Translations under genes and position numbers: made by a program
NCBI GenBank assembly: GCA_964538625.1
Contig: CAZIGH010000013.1
Location: 35,252 to 99,251, forward strand
Length of the DNA stretch: 64,000 bases
Direction: 5' to 3'
Source of the DNA: JAEUHM01 sp964538625
GTDB taxonomy: Bacteria; Verrucomicrobiota; Verrucomicrobiia; Verrucomicrobiales; Verrucomicrobiaceae
Notes under the pieces: generated by a model
Database searches by the model: none
Seen by the model: only the letters and a program-made list of their open reading frames with translations
What the model was told of the DNA's origin: nothing
Part shown: positions 8,579-17,867 of the stretch, piece by piece
Layout of the letters: every line of letters begins with the position of its first letter
How positions within the stretch are numbered: the first letter of the stretch is position 1

Positions 8579-9582
8579 AAATCAACTCCAGCGCAGAGGG
8601 CTCCAAAAAGCCGAAAAAGGTCAACACCTTCAGGCGTCGGCGCAGGTCGGCTGAGGGGGAGGCCTTTCGCCAGCCCCTGGATCTTTCTCCCTCCACTCCC
8701 AAGCTGCGAGCCGAGGAAGAGGAGGAGGCAAGGAGACGCGGTTTCCGCCGGGCGGTCGCGGTGGTGGTGATCCTGCTGCTGGTAGCGCTGGGCTACGTGT
8801 CAGTGAAGGAAACGGTGTGGGCGAATCCGAGTTTCGCACTCAAGCACATTTACGTGCATACCTCTGGCATGCTGACCCACAATGAAATCATGGAAGCGAC
8901 TGGGCTGACGCAAGGAGTCAACCTGCTGACGACGGATCTGGCTGCGGTGCGGGCCAGGGTCATGAATGTGCCGGGAGTGAAAGGCGTGTCGGTGCAGCGT
9001 GACTTTGCGGGCCGTCTTGATGTGGTGGTGGAGCAGCGTCAGCCGGTCGCTTGGGTGCGCTGCGAGCGTTTGGGGTGGGTGCCAGAGAAGAGTGGAGCTG
9101 GCCTGCTAGTGGATGCAGACGGTGTGGCGGTGCCGTGTGTCCACAGGCTTGAAGCCTTTGACGCACTGCCGGAGATTCAGGATGAGACGCTCAAGCAGGT
9201 GGTGCCGGGCGCCAGAGTGGAGGGTCCCCAGTTCGCTGCCGCGCTCCACTTGATGCATCGGCTCAAGGAACGAGAGAGAGCAGGCGGACACGCTGCATCC
9301 AAGGTGGTGGTGAAAAATGCCTGCGCCCTTGAGGCAAGCCTGAGTGAGGGACTCACCGTCACGTTTGCCTGGGACAATGTGGACAGCGAGCTGAAGCGGC
9401 TTGATCTGCTCCTCAGCGAGGCTGCCCGGCGGAAGTGGCAGCTACTCGGTGTCAATCTCATGGCTGAGCACAATCTTCCCGTCACCTTTCGTCCTGTAGC
9501 GAAACAGGGTGCTCCACCGGCCGCAGTTCCGCTGGCCAGACCCGCTGCCCGTACTTCCACCACTGCGCGTTCACGGCGCTGA
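8575..9582 (+). CDS. ftsQ: Cell division protein FtsQ/DivIB
   Basis: 335 residues. The cytoplasmic N-terminus is very basic (KKPKK, FRRRRR). One membrane segment, AVAVVVILLLVALGYVSV, lies near residues 58-75. A POTRA domain follows (FALKHIYVHTSGMLTHNEIMEATGL...NLLTTDL), then VPGVKGVSVQRDFAGRLDVVVEQRQPVAWV, typical of FtsQ. The protein belongs to the FtsQ-FtsB-FtsL divisome subcomplex; ftsB and ftsL are not seen here. The start overlaps the ddl stop by four bases. Its location between ddl and ftsA supports the call. Confidence 0.93.
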   Translation: MKINSSAEGSKKPKKVNTFRRRRRSAEGEAFRQPLDLSPSTPKLRAEEEEEARRRGFRRAVAVVVILLLVALGYVSVKETVWANPSFALKHIYVHTSGMLTHNEIMEATGLTQGVNLLTTDLAAVRARVMNVPGVKGVSVQRDFAGRLDVVVEQRQPVAWVRCERLGWVPEKSGAGLLVDADGVAVPCVHRLEAFDALPEIQDETLKQVVPGARVEGPQFAAALHLMHRLKERERAGGHAASKVVVKNACALEASLSEGLTVTFAWDNVDSELKRLDLLLSEAARRKWQLLGVNLMAEHNLPVTFRPVAKQGAPPAAVPLARPAARTSTTARSRR

Positions 9583-9621
9583 CTTTCTATTTCAACCACT
9601 CCTTCAACAAAAGACAACGCC

Positions 9622-10827
9622 ATGGCCAAGACTACTATTTATGCAGGACTTGAAATCGGTACGCACAAGATTTGTGTGGTCGTAGGAGAGGCGAAACGAG
9701 ACGGTGCCATCCGCATTCTCGGAGTAGGTCAGGCCCCATCTCGGGGAGTCCGCAAGGGCGAGATCCTGGACTTCGAAAAAGTGCAGACCTGTCTCAATGA
9801 TGCGCTCGTTCGCGCTGAGGACCGCAGTGACGTGATGATCCGCAACGTTTTCCTCGGAGTCACGGGCGCACACATCGACAGCTTGAACAATCGTGGTTGC
9901 TTTCGCCTTCCCGAGGATCAGAACGAGATCACCGAGGACGACATGGAAGAGGCGAAGGAGATCGCACGCGGAGTCGCCATCCCGCAGCAAAACGTGTTCC
10001 TTCATAGCATCACCCGGCAGTTCATCGTGGATGGGCAGGAAGCCGTGAAGCAGCCTGTGGGACGTGAGGCCAGAACACTGGAGGCGGACTATCACATCAT
10101 CCACGGAGTGCGCGGGAGGATTCAGAACGCCATCCGCTGTGTGCGGGAGATTCCGCTGGAGGTGGAGGACGTGGTGTTCAACCCCATCGCTGCGGCGCAG
10201 GTGGTGCTCAATCGTGAGGCAAAACATCAAGGATCCCTCATGCTGGACTTCGGAGCGGGCACGGTGGACTACGTGTTGTATGAGGATGGCATGGTGACAG
10301 CAACTGGCTGCGTCCCGCTCGGTGGAGACCACATCACACAAGACATTTCACAGGCCTTCCAGATCCCCAATGGCAGGGCGGAGCGTCTCAAAGTGGATGA
10401 GGGCTCGTGCCTTTACCAAGACGTGCCTGAGGATGAACTCATCCGTGTGGAGGACGACAACGGACTAAGCGTGGGAGAAGTGGAGAGAGCCTTTCTCAAC
10501 GAAGTCATGTATCTGCGCACCAAGGAGATCCTGGAGCAGGTGAAGAACCGTGTGGCCGAGCACCTGGGCAAGCTGGCTGCGGGCGTGTATTTGACCGGGG
10601 GGGTTAGCTTGATGAAAGGCGTTGACTCCGTGGCAAGGGACGTGTTTGGATTGAAGGTAACCAGGGCAGGCTCCGCTCCAGTGAGTGGTGTCACCGCCAC
10701 CTTCGAGAACCCTCAGTACTCGGCACCCATCGGCCTCATCCGCTATGCCCAGATCCTCGACAGCGAAAAACCGTTCATGTCTCCCTTTGGTCGGCTTGCA
10801 CGGCGGATGGCCGACCTGATTTCCTGA
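9622..10827 (+). CDS. ftsA: Cell division protein FtsA
   Basis: 401 residues, with the actin/Hsp70-like fold of FtsA, which tethers FtsZ filaments to the membrane. Signatures are YAGLEIGTHKICVVVGE (phosphate 1), ILGVGQAPSRGVRKGEI, the 1C-domain region FLGVTGAHIDSLNNRG, LMLDFGAGTVDYVLYEDG (phosphate 2) and VYLTGGVSLMKGVDSVA (adenosine motif). The C-terminus PFGRLARRMADLIS looks like the amphipathic membrane-targeting helix. It starts 39 bp after ftsQ and ends 66 bp before ftsZ. Confidence 0.96.
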   Translation: MAKTTIYAGLEIGTHKICVVVGEAKRDGAIRILGVGQAPSRGVRKGEILDFEKVQTCLNDALVRAEDRSDVMIRNVFLGVTGAHIDSLNNRGCFRLPEDQNEITEDDMEEAKEIARGVAIPQQNVFLHSITRQFIVDGQEAVKQPVGREARTLEADYHIIHGVRGRIQNAIRCVREIPLEVEDVVFNPIAAAQVVLNREAKHQGSLMLDFGAGTVDYVLYEDGMVTATGCVPLGGDHITQDISQAFQIPNGRAERLKVDEGSCLYQDVPEDELIRVEDDNGLSVGEVERAFLNEVMYLRTKEILEQVKNRVAEHLGKLAAGVYLTGGVSLMKGVDSVARDVFGLKVTRAGSAPVSGVTATFENPQYSAPIGLIRYAQILDSEKPFMSPFGRLARRMADLIS

Positions 10828-10893
10828 CTTTCGCCGTCACCCATTTTCCAGCAAACCAACAACAACAAACGCAACCACCAACTCCACACCGCC

Positions 10894-12699
10894 ATGGTCG
10901 AATACGAACGAAATGCCAGCAGTGAAGCCCCGGGCGGAAGCCTGAAAATCTGCGTCGTCGGAATCGGCGGTGCAGGATCGAATGTGATCGATCGCATCAC
11001 CGTGGATCGCACCATCTCCGCCACCCTTGTCTCGTTGCAGACGGACGTGCGAGTCTTGAACCAATCCATGGCACCCAAGAAAGTGCAGCTTGGCGCGGAA
11101 CTCATGCGCGGGGTGGGTACGGGGGGCGACCCGGACCTCGGCCGCGAGGCAGCGATTTACTCCAAGGAACGCATCCGGGAGACGATCGAAGGCCACCAGA
11201 TGGTTTTCCTCAGTGTAGGCCTGGGAGGCGGTACCGGCTCGGGTGCGGCGCCAGTGGTGGCGGAAATAGCCAAGAACCTCGGGGCACTCGTGGTGGTCTT
11301 CGCCGCTGTGCCATTCTCCTTTGAAGGCAGACGCCGCCAGCAGCAGGCCCAGGAGGCGCTTGAGAGGCTTCAGAAATGCGCTGATGCGCTCATTCTCTTC
11401 GACAACAATCGCATGGGCGAGCTGGTGCTTGGCAAAGAGGGCATTCAAAAGACCTTTGCCCAGGCAGACACTCTCATAGGGCACAGTGTCCGGGCCGTTT
11501 CCGCCATGGTGGGCAAGCCCGGCCTGGTCAAGCTTGGCCTGGCAGACCTTATTGCAGCGCTCCGTGTGTCCGACGGACGTTGCCTCTTCGGCTTTGGTGA
11601 GGCGAAAGGCAAGGACCGCGGCGTGGAGGCCATGAAGCGTGCTCTCAAGAGTCCCCTCATCAGCTCCGGCGAGCTTCTGCGCAACGCCCGGAACCTGCTT
11701 GTTCACGTGGTAGGAGGTGAGTCACTAACGCTGGCTGAAGTGGACACTGTCATGAAGCAGCTCGGGCGGCACGTGCCAGACGAGACCCAGATTCTATTCG
11801 GGGTGGGAGTGGATTCCAATCTCGGTGAAAGTGTCACCGTTACCCTCATCTCGGCGCTCAGTGCGGAAGAGCTCGCCTCTGCGAAGACCGTGCCGGATGA
11901 AACCACACGCGTGCAGCCCCGCACGGCCTCAGTCGAGCCAGTTGCCAAAGCCCACCCAGTGGTGGCGGCGGACTTTGCTCCCCCTGCCGATTTGTTCTTG
12001 GAGCCTGCACCAGCGGCCCCTGTGGCGGCAGTTGCTCCCGTTCCAAAGACGGTAGAGCCGCCGGCACCTCCGCCTGTCCCGTCTGCGCCCCCACCTGCGG
12101 CGGAAGTGGCGTTTGAGCCACGATCCGAACCGGTGCGTCCACCGCCCCCGCCTGCTCCAGTGGCGGCCCCAGCGCCCGCAGCTGTGGAACCTCCGGCGGT
12201 CGAACCCGAACCGCCTGTTATCCATCAATCGCCACCTGCGGCAGGTCGTGGATTCAGCCTGGCATCAGTCATCAGTGGGAACGATGGGGGTTTGCGGAGC
12301 ACGGAGCCTAGGAATGAAGACAAGCGCTACGCCCCGGCACCCATCGTGGAGCCCGTCCCGGAGACTGCTCCCGTATCCATTCCGGCGGCGCGGACCCATG
12401 TGGTAGTCAGGCCCCATTCAGAACCTGTGCAGGTGAAGGCGCCTGCGGTAGATCTTTCTCCGGAGCCTGAGGTGGCCGCGCCCACGGGCAAAGATCTTTT
12501 TGGAAATGTAACGGCATCCAGCACCACTGCCACCGCCCCTGTCGCGACCTCATCCAAGGCCGTCGCAGAGGAGCAGCCCAATCTCCGGCTTGGCGGTGAG
12601 GATCGCGGACGCTTCAACGGCACGGAAGCCTCAGTGGTGCAGGGCGAAGACCTAGACACGCCTACCTGGATGCGTCTGAGGAGAAGACCCGGACGTTGA
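10894..12699 (+). CDS. ftsZ: Cell division protein FtsZ, divergent and C-terminally extended
   Basis: 601 residues, well above the usual 350-450. The tubulin-fold GTPase core spans about 1-335: VGIGGAGSNVIDR, then the signature GGGTGSG at residues 111-117, which has Ser where most FtsZ have GGGTGTG. The T7 loop, normally NxDxAD, reads KLGLAD at 213-218: the first catalytic aspartate (E. coli D209) is Gly and Asn is Lys, while the second aspartate (D212 equivalent) is kept. PNDR is replaced by DNNR. After the core come ~240 residues rich in Pro/Ala/Val/Glu, then a conserved-looking basic tail, DTPTWMRLRRRPGR, resembling the FtsA-binding C-terminal peptide. Altered GTP hydrolysis is inferred. 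Confidence 0.93.
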   Translation: MVEYERNASSEAPGGSLKICVVGIGGAGSNVIDRITVDRTISATLVSLQTDVRVLNQSMAPKKVQLGAELMRGVGTGGDPDLGREAAIYSKERIRETIEGHQMVFLSVGLGGGTGSGAAPVVAEIAKNLGALVVVFAAVPFSFEGRRRQQQAQEALERLQKCADALILFDNNRMGELVLGKEGIQKTFAQADTLIGHSVRAVSAMVGKPGLVKLGLADLIAALRVSDGRCLFGFGEAKGKDRGVEAMKRALKSPLISSGELLRNARNLLVHVVGGESLTLAEVDTVMKQLGRHVPDETQILFGVGVDSNLGESVTVTLISALSAEELASAKTVPDETTRVQPRTASVEPVAKAHPVVAADFAPPADLFLEPAPAAPVAAVAPVPKTVEPPAPPPVPSAPPPAAEVAFEPRSEPVRPPPPPAPVAAPAPAAVEPPAVEPEPPVIHQSPPAAGRGFSLASVISGNDGGLRSTEPRNEDKRYAPAPIVEPVPETAPVSIPAARTHVVVRPHSEPVQVKAPAVDLSPEPEVAAPTGKDLFGNVTASSTTATAPVATSSKAVAEEQPNLRLGGEDRGRFNGTEASVVQGEDLDTPTWMRLRRRPGR

Positions 12700-12731
12700 C
12701 CGAAGGCTCGGAGGGAGAGTGCGGTGCTGCG

Positions 12732-13187
12732 CTAGCCTGCGGCACCCACCCATGCTCGCAGGTCAAAGTCATCTGCCACGGAGACCACCTGCCAACGTGC
12801 ATCCGAGTTCAGACGAAAGGAGCCAATCCAGCGCTGGCTCCACTCGTGGGGACCGATCATGCTCAGGTGATAATCGTCGCCGACTTGATAAAGATGATAC
12901 GTCTCGCCGATGATGGGTTCAAAGCGGTAGTGTGCTTCATAGATGAGCTTGTTCCAGTTGAAGTCATCAATGACCCGCAAGTAACGCTCGCGCAGTTCGG
13001 TCAGTTCCTGCTGAAGTTCACGTTCCACCCTGCCGATACCCCGGGTCTTAAATGAAGTCAGGTCTTGCGGGACAATGCGCGGTCCCAACCGGGAAACCGG
13101 ATAGGCCAGGAAGTTCGCTCGCGCGGTCTCATCCGCCGCGTCCGCAGGTTTGGGCAGTTCGTCAATCATTGGCAGAGATAACGACAC
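12732..13187 (-). CDS. DUF2452 family protein (C1orf50-like)
   Basis: 151 residues. The C-terminal half carries the pattern of the DUF2452 / human C1orf50 family: YEAHYRFEPIIGETYHLYQ, LSMIGPHEWSQ and WIGSFRLNSDARWQVV. The middle part, GRVERELQQELTELRERYLRVIDDFNWN, is probably helical or coiled-coil. Function is unknown. It converges with ftsZ. A second in-frame ATG six codons in is an alternative start. Confidence 0.75.
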   Translation of the reverse strand: MSLSLPMIDELPKPADAADETARANFLAYPVSRLGPRIVPQDLTSFKTRGIGRVERELQQELTELRERYLRVIDDFNWNKLIYEAHYRFEPIIGETYHLYQVGDDYHLSMIGPHEWSQRWIGSFRLNSDARWQVVSVADDFDLRAWVGAAG

Positions 13188-13265
13188 TCAGGAAGGTCAG
13201 GTGGCAAGGAAGACTTGGATTTGTTGCTGGCGCGGGCGTGGTCGTTTGTTAGTCTGCACGCCGTG

Positions 13266-13748
13266 ATGAAACGCGTTTATCTCGTCCTTGCAGCCGGCCT
13301 GATCACAGGTTGCACGACCAACAGCAGCATTCCAGATGCGAAGCGGCTCGACCGCTTTTACCAGTCTGCCGCTGAGCTGATGAGGCCAGAGAGAGAGGCA
13401 TTGGAGTCCAAACGCGCTGGAGGAAAGATCACGGAGGCCGAGTATCAGACGGAGCTTGCAGCCTTGGAACGGCGCATCGCTACCCGGGCCACCGATGCGG
13501 CATGGACACGTCACGCTCTGGCTGAAGCTGAAAGAAAGATGACCGGCATTCCTACACCGGATGCGCCGGTTGAAATCGCGGTGCCCACCGCCGGCACCGG
13601 GAGTAACTCTCTGCCCACTCAGGGAACTTACCGCCGATTCAATGAGCAGGACATGGGCTTCTCCGGGGGGCAACAAGTGGCTAATGAGTTTTTCCGGGGC
13701 TACACACCCGGTGGCTCAGTGCGGGGGAATACCTCCAGGGGTTACTGA
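13266..13748 (+). CDS. Small lipoprotein of unknown function
   Basis: 160 residues from ATG 13266. The leader MKRVYLVLAAGLITGCTTN has a good lipobox with the cysteine at residue 16; upstream in-frame starts would bury it. The mature part has a charged helical stretch (ELMRPEREALESKRAGGKITEAEYQ, then alternating acidic and basic residues) and a Gly/Asn/Ser-rich C-terminus. I recognise no family. The stretch 13749-13899 before the next gene shows no gene. Confidence 0.7.
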   Translation: MKRVYLVLAAGLITGCTTNSSIPDAKRLDRFYQSAAELMRPEREALESKRAGGKITEAEYQTELAALERRIATRATDAAWTRHALAEAERKMTGIPTPDAPVEIAVPTAGTGSNSLPTQGTYRRFNEQDMGFSGGQQVANEFFRGYTPGGSVRGNTSRGY

Positions 13749-13899
13749 ATCCGCAAAATGGGTTCCGCATTCGTTCAACAAAGCGAATGGAACGCGTGCT
13801 TGAGCGCGTTAAAATACTCGTCGTTTTGAATCCGCATCTCCTCTGCCATATCGTTCCCAGCATCCCCGCTCCGACGGGAGCCTTGCCTGCTGACCGCGC

Positions 13900-16041
13900 A
13901 TGACTTTTCTCAATGGCATCCTGCTTGCTGGAGCGGCGGCGTTTCTCATTCCGCTCATCATTCACCTTCTGAACCGGAGAAAGGTGAGCGTGGTGCGCTG
14001 GGGACCCATGCACCTTCTGGCGGAGGTACTGCGGCAGAAAAAGCGGCGACTTCAGCTTGAGCAGTGGCTCCTGCTGCTACTCCGCATCGCCATTCCCATC
14101 ATTCTCGCTCTCTGCCTGGCCCGACCTGTCGTGTCTGCGGTGCGAGCGTTGCCCGGCATGGGAAAGACTTCCATGGTAGTACTCTTGGATGACTCTTTTT
14201 CCATGCGCGCCGCTGGTGACACGGGGGCGGCCTGGGAGCGGGCAAAGGGGGCTTTGAGAGAGGTGTTCGCCGGTCTTCCGCGTGGTTCGGATGTGCAGGT
14301 GGTGCTTGCGGGCGGTTCAGGCAGGCTGCTGCTGGATGAGCGGACGACTTCGCTCGATCTCATCCCGGCTGAGCTCGACAAAGTGGGTGCCATGGCAGGC
14401 CCGGTAAAGGTGGAAGAGGCACTCAAGCTCGCCGGGGCAGTGCTTGCGAAGTCTCCCAATGGTGCCCGCGAACTCGTGGTGGTGAGTGATTTTCAGGGGG
14501 CGGACTGGCGTCCTTTCGTGGATGGAGCTGCTCTGCCGACGCTGGACGAGATCAAGGCGCAGGAACCGCAGCCTGCGGTGAGTTTCTTCCGGCTGGAGAA
14601 CCGCGTGGAGGAGAACCTGGCCATCGCTGCGGTGGAAATGTCTGCCACAGTGGCCGCAGAGTCCCAGCCGGTGGGCTTGCGAGTCAGGGTAAAAAATCAT
14701 GGCAAGAGGCTCTGGCAGGATGTGGCGGTGCATCTGGAGGCGGACGGTGCCCGGTTGCGCACCACGCGCATCACTGTCCCTGGCGAGGGTGAAACCACTC
14801 TCAATCTGACCCACGCCTTCGATAAGGTGGGGGACCATAGCCTCAGCGTGCGGCTGGATGGAGACGGCGTGGTGGAAGACAACGTGTGGTCAGGCATTGT
14901 CAGGGTCCGCAACCAAGTCAATGTGCTGCTGGTGGAGGGAGATCCCAGTCCCGTGCCTTTGGAAGGGGCGGCGGATTTCGTGGAACTGGCGCTGGCTCCG
15001 CATCTCGCGGTGGCCGCAGGCATGAAGGACTTGGTGGTGACGACCAAGGTGGAGATGCGCCGCCTTCGAGACCAGGATTTCAAGGGTAAAGAAGTGGTGA
15101 TCCTCTGCGACGTGGAAAGAGTCAACCGCGTGGCCGACGTGGAGAAGTTCGTGAATGAAGGCGGTGGGTTACTCGTCTTCGCGGGGCCCAACGTGGACCT
15201 GAAGCGTTACAATGCTGAAATGTGGAAGCGGGGAGCCGGGGTGCTGGCCACCGAGATCAAGGGATTGGAACACGCGGACACAAGTGGCAATCCCGCCCGC
15301 GTGAGCGTGCAGCGGTTCACCCATCCCGCGCTGACCTACTTCAATGATCCACGCGCCGGCAAGCTGAGCGATGCGGGCTTCCGCACCTGGTGGGCACTGG
15401 ACGGTGCCGCAGAGGGTGTGCAGCCGCTTGCCATGCTGGACCGCGGGGTACCGCTGCTGGTGGAGCGCACCATCGGAAAAGGGAAGTCCGTCCTCTTCGC
15501 CAGCACAGCCAATGCGGATTGGAGTAATCTGCCGCTGCAACCGGTGTGGGTGCCCATGATGCAGCGCCTGGTCAGTCACCTAGCGACGCGGGGCACCAGT
15601 TCCAGCGCCGCTTTTGTGGGCGAATCAGTGAGAGTGAACCTCGAGGAGGGGCTGGGGACCGAGGCGTTCGCGCTCACGGGACCTACGGGCGAAGTGGAGG
15701 AGCTTGAGGCGCGCAAAGAAGGGGCCGTCGCCACGGTCGAGAGCCGACGTACCGAACACCCTGGCGTTTATGAACTGCACCCCAAAACCGGGGGCAGCGC
15801 GCCACGCAAGTTCGCTTTCAACGTGGATCCCGCAGAGTCGGACTTCAAGGCGCTCACCGGCGAAGAAGTGAATAGCCTGGCCACCAGGCTCGGGGCGGAT
15901 GTGGTGGATAGTGTGAACGCCTACCAAAAACTGGACCGCAGTCGAAGGTTTGGCAGTGAGATGTGGCAGGCGGTGCTGCTGATGCTGTTGCTATTTCTGT
16001 TTGCCGAGGTGCTGCTTGAACAGCGCATTTCGCGGGCTTGA
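13900..16041 (+). CDS. BatA-type membrane protein with von Willebrand factor A domain
   Basis: 713 residues. The N-terminus FLNGILLAGAAAFLIPLIIHLLNRRK plus a second hydrophobic helix (WLLLLLRIAIPIILALCLA) is the BatA/aerotolerance-type double-transmembrane module. A VWA domain follows with the metal-site motif DDSFSMRA (DxSxS) near residue 98. The middle is rich in beta-structure and has a class I amidotransferase-like stretch (EVVILCDVERVNRVADVEKFVNEGGGLLVFAGPNVD). A final transmembrane helix (AVLLMLLLFLFAEVLLEQ) closes the protein. Such genes are often found beside MoxR ATPases and DUF58 genes; none is adjacent here. The role is unknown. Confidence 0.85.
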   Translation: MTFLNGILLAGAAAFLIPLIIHLLNRRKVSVVRWGPMHLLAEVLRQKKRRLQLEQWLLLLLRIAIPIILALCLARPVVSAVRALPGMGKTSMVVLLDDSFSMRAAGDTGAAWERAKGALREVFAGLPRGSDVQVVLAGGSGRLLLDERTTSLDLIPAELDKVGAMAGPVKVEEALKLAGAVLAKSPNGARELVVVSDFQGADWRPFVDGAALPTLDEIKAQEPQPAVSFFRLENRVEENLAIAAVEMSATVAAESQPVGLRVRVKNHGKRLWQDVAVHLEADGARLRTTRITVPGEGETTLNLTHAFDKVGDHSLSVRLDGDGVVEDNVWSGIVRVRNQVNVLLVEGDPSPVPLEGAADFVELALAPHLAVAAGMKDLVVTTKVEMRRLRDQDFKGKEVVILCDVERVNRVADVEKFVNEGGGLLVFAGPNVDLKRYNAEMWKRGAGVLATEIKGLEHADTSGNPARVSVQRFTHPALTYFNDPRAGKLSDAGFRTWWALDGAAEGVQPLAMLDRGVPLLVERTIGKGKSVLFASTANADWSNLPLQPVWVPMMQRLVSHLATRGTSSSAAFVGESVRVNLEEGLGTEAFALTGPTGEVEELEARKEGAVATVESRRTEHPGVYELHPKTGGSAPRKFAFNVDPAESDFKALTGEEVNSLATRLGADVVDSVNAYQKLDRSRRFGSEMWQAVLLMLLLFLFAEVLLEQRISRA

Positions 16042-16054
16042 GCCTGTTCTCGTG

Positions 16055-17020
16055 CTACTCTTTCTGGAAGCACCAGACATCCTGGTGATTGTCCCAGTGC
16101 CGAGGCAGATGGGCGCGGAATCTCATGCGCCCCAGTGCTTCCACGCGTGGACGCAGCCAGTCTGCGGACGTGGCCGAGACTCCGTAACCTGCCCAAGTGG
16201 GATAGTCTTCGTAGCCGTAGCCATCCCGCTCGTAACCGCTGATGATGGCACGAATCTTTTCCGGGCTCAGGTCGTAGTGGAACTCGCCGCTGCGGAGGCG
16301 GTCCACCACGTGATCGCCGTGGGTGGTGAATACCACATGCCCATCTGGCTCCAATAGGTGCCGGAAGAGGGAGATGTAACCCATGATGGAGTCCTCGTTG
16401 AGATGAGTGATGAGGGAGCCTACCCAGATGAGGTCGAAGCCATGCGCCATGGGGATGGCGGTGGGCTTGATCTGGGAGCGGTAGCCGCTGATGTCGAAGT
16501 GCTCCATGCAGAATGCGAGTCCGTCCGGCTCCACATCACAGGCGGTCAGCACACTGTGGGACCATGCGGCGCGCAGCATCCGCAGCACACGGCCATAGCC
16601 GCAGCCAAAGTCCAGGATGCGCAAGGGGGCAAAGTCCTTGAGCGAGGGGACACAGCGGTAAATGGAATCCAGTGCCGAAAAGCCCGTGGAGAGGTAATGC
16701 CGGCAGGTGCTTTTTTTGAGCATGATGTCTTTGTCCGAAACGGCGAGGTTCAGACGAATGGCAAGCTCATGCACAAAGGGCACGGACTGCACCATGGGGT
16801 CAGAGGCCAGTAGCTCGCTCAGCGCCGCCCGCATCTGGCCTGCGTAGTGTAGGGATGCGAGCGGGGGATAGCCTTCCTGGGCACGGAGATCCTTGATCTC
16901 CTTCTTCTGACGTTTCAGGGCCTCACGCAACTCAGTGCGTTCGCTCTTCAGCGACTCGATCTCGGCCAGCAGACTTCTGCCGTACGCGGTGCGCTTGATG
17001 AGGGAGGGGATGAGGCCCAT
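16055..17020 (-). CDS. Class I SAM-dependent methyltransferase with N-terminal coiled coil
   Basis: 321 residues. Residues ~14-47 form a charged coiled coil (LLAEIESLKSERTELREALK). The methyltransferase core follows: motif I LRILDFGCGYGRVLRML, the acidic-loop region LTACDVEPDGLAFC, and FDLIWVGSLITHLNEDS. Such coiled-coil methyltransferases are often linked to cell-surface glycan biosynthesis, but no glycosyltransferase lies nearby. The target is unknown. It converges with the BatA-like gene, 13 bp apart. Confidence 0.82.
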   Translation of the reverse strand: MGLIPSLIKRTAYGRSLLAEIESLKSERTELREALKRQKKEIKDLRAQEGYPPLASLHYAGQMRAALSELLASDPMVQSVPFVHELAIRLNLAVSDKDIMLKKSTCRHYLSTGFSALDSIYRCVPSLKDFAPLRILDFGCGYGRVLRMLRAAWSHSVLTACDVEPDGLAFCMEHFDISGYRSQIKPTAIPMAHGFDLIWVGSLITHLNEDSIMGYISLFRHLLEPDGHVVFTTHGDHVVDRLRSGEFHYDLSPEKIRAIISGYERDGYGYEDYPTWAGYGVSATSADWLRPRVEALGRMRFRAHLPRHWDNHQDVWCFQKE

Positions 17021-17036
17021 GAAGCAAGAGCTGCGG

Positions 17037-17867
17037 TTACTCCAGCGGACGGATCCAGATGTTGCGCAGACGAACTGGCGGTTCGTTTTTGTGATCCTGG
17101 AGGCGGATCGGTGCTGTGGCGGGGAAGCTGCCTTCGTAGCTGGTGATGTCTTTGTGCCGCGTGGGGCCTTGAATGACGGTGTTGTTCTGGACGAGAATGC
17201 CGTTGATGAAGCTGGTGATGCGGGCGGGCTCTACCACTTTGTCACCGTCCAGCTTCGGAGCGGTGAAGACGATGTCATAGGTCTGCCACTCACCAGCTTT
17301 GCGTACGGCGTTGACGAGCGGAGGAGTCTGGCCATAGACGGCTCCTGCCATGCCATCGGCGTAGGTGGGGTTGTTGTCCGTGTCGAGGATTTGAGACTCG
17401 TAGCGGTCCATGAAGAAGATGCCGCCGTTGCCCTTTTTCTGGGAGTTGCCCTTGGTGTGAGGCTCGCTCTTCCACTCCAGATGCAACTGGCAGGAGGCGA
17501 ACTCCTGGCGAGTCCAAGCGTCGCCACCATCCACGAGGAGTTCTCCATTCTCGATCTTCCACGGGCAGTCCGTCCACTCATTGGTAGGCTTGCCCTTTTC
17601 GTCCTTTTTCTTGGAGCGGAATGCAGCGGTACTGGTGCCGTCGAACAATACGATGGCATCAGCAGGTGGGTCGCCCGCTTTGGGGCCGGGGGCTACGACT
17701 GGGGGATGCGGACGATCCAAGTCGTGGACTTTCCACTTGGACCCAGGAATGACCGGGGTGTCGGTGTAGCCAAGGGGCGATGGCTTCTCCTGGGCTGGCT
17801 GGCTTTCTTGCGCGGCCACTTGGAGAGACAGGGCAGCGGCGAGGGTGAGGACGGTGCGGATGTTCAT
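17037..17867 (-). CDS. Secreted DUF1080 (3-keto-disaccharide hydrolase-type) protein
   Basis: 276 residues starting at the ATG ending at 17867, which gives the signal peptide MNIRTVLTLAAALSLQVAAQ; a longer in-frame start at 17915 would precede it. The single DUF1080 beta-jelly-roll domain is recognised by DAIVLFDGTSTAAFRSK, LHLEWKS, GNGGIFFMDRYESQILDT and the C-terminal PIRLQDHKNEPPVRLRNIWI. Members of this family include 3-keto-glycoside hydrolases. Together with the Gfo/Idh/MocA proteins further on, it hints at 3-keto-sugar metabolism (inference). Confidence 0.9.
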   Translation of the reverse strand: MNIRTVLTLAAALSLQVAAQESQPAQEKPSPLGYTDTPVIPGSKWKVHDLDRPHPPVVAPGPKAGDPPADAIVLFDGTSTAAFRSKKKDEKGKPTNEWTDCPWKIENGELLVDGGDAWTRQEFASCQLHLEWKSEPHTKGNSQKKGNGGIFFMDRYESQILDTDNNPTYADGMAGAVYGQTPPLVNAVRKAGEWQTYDIVFTAPKLDGDKVVEPARITSFINGILVQNNTVIQGPTRHKDITSYEGSFPATAPIRLQDHKNEPPVRLRNIWIRPLE

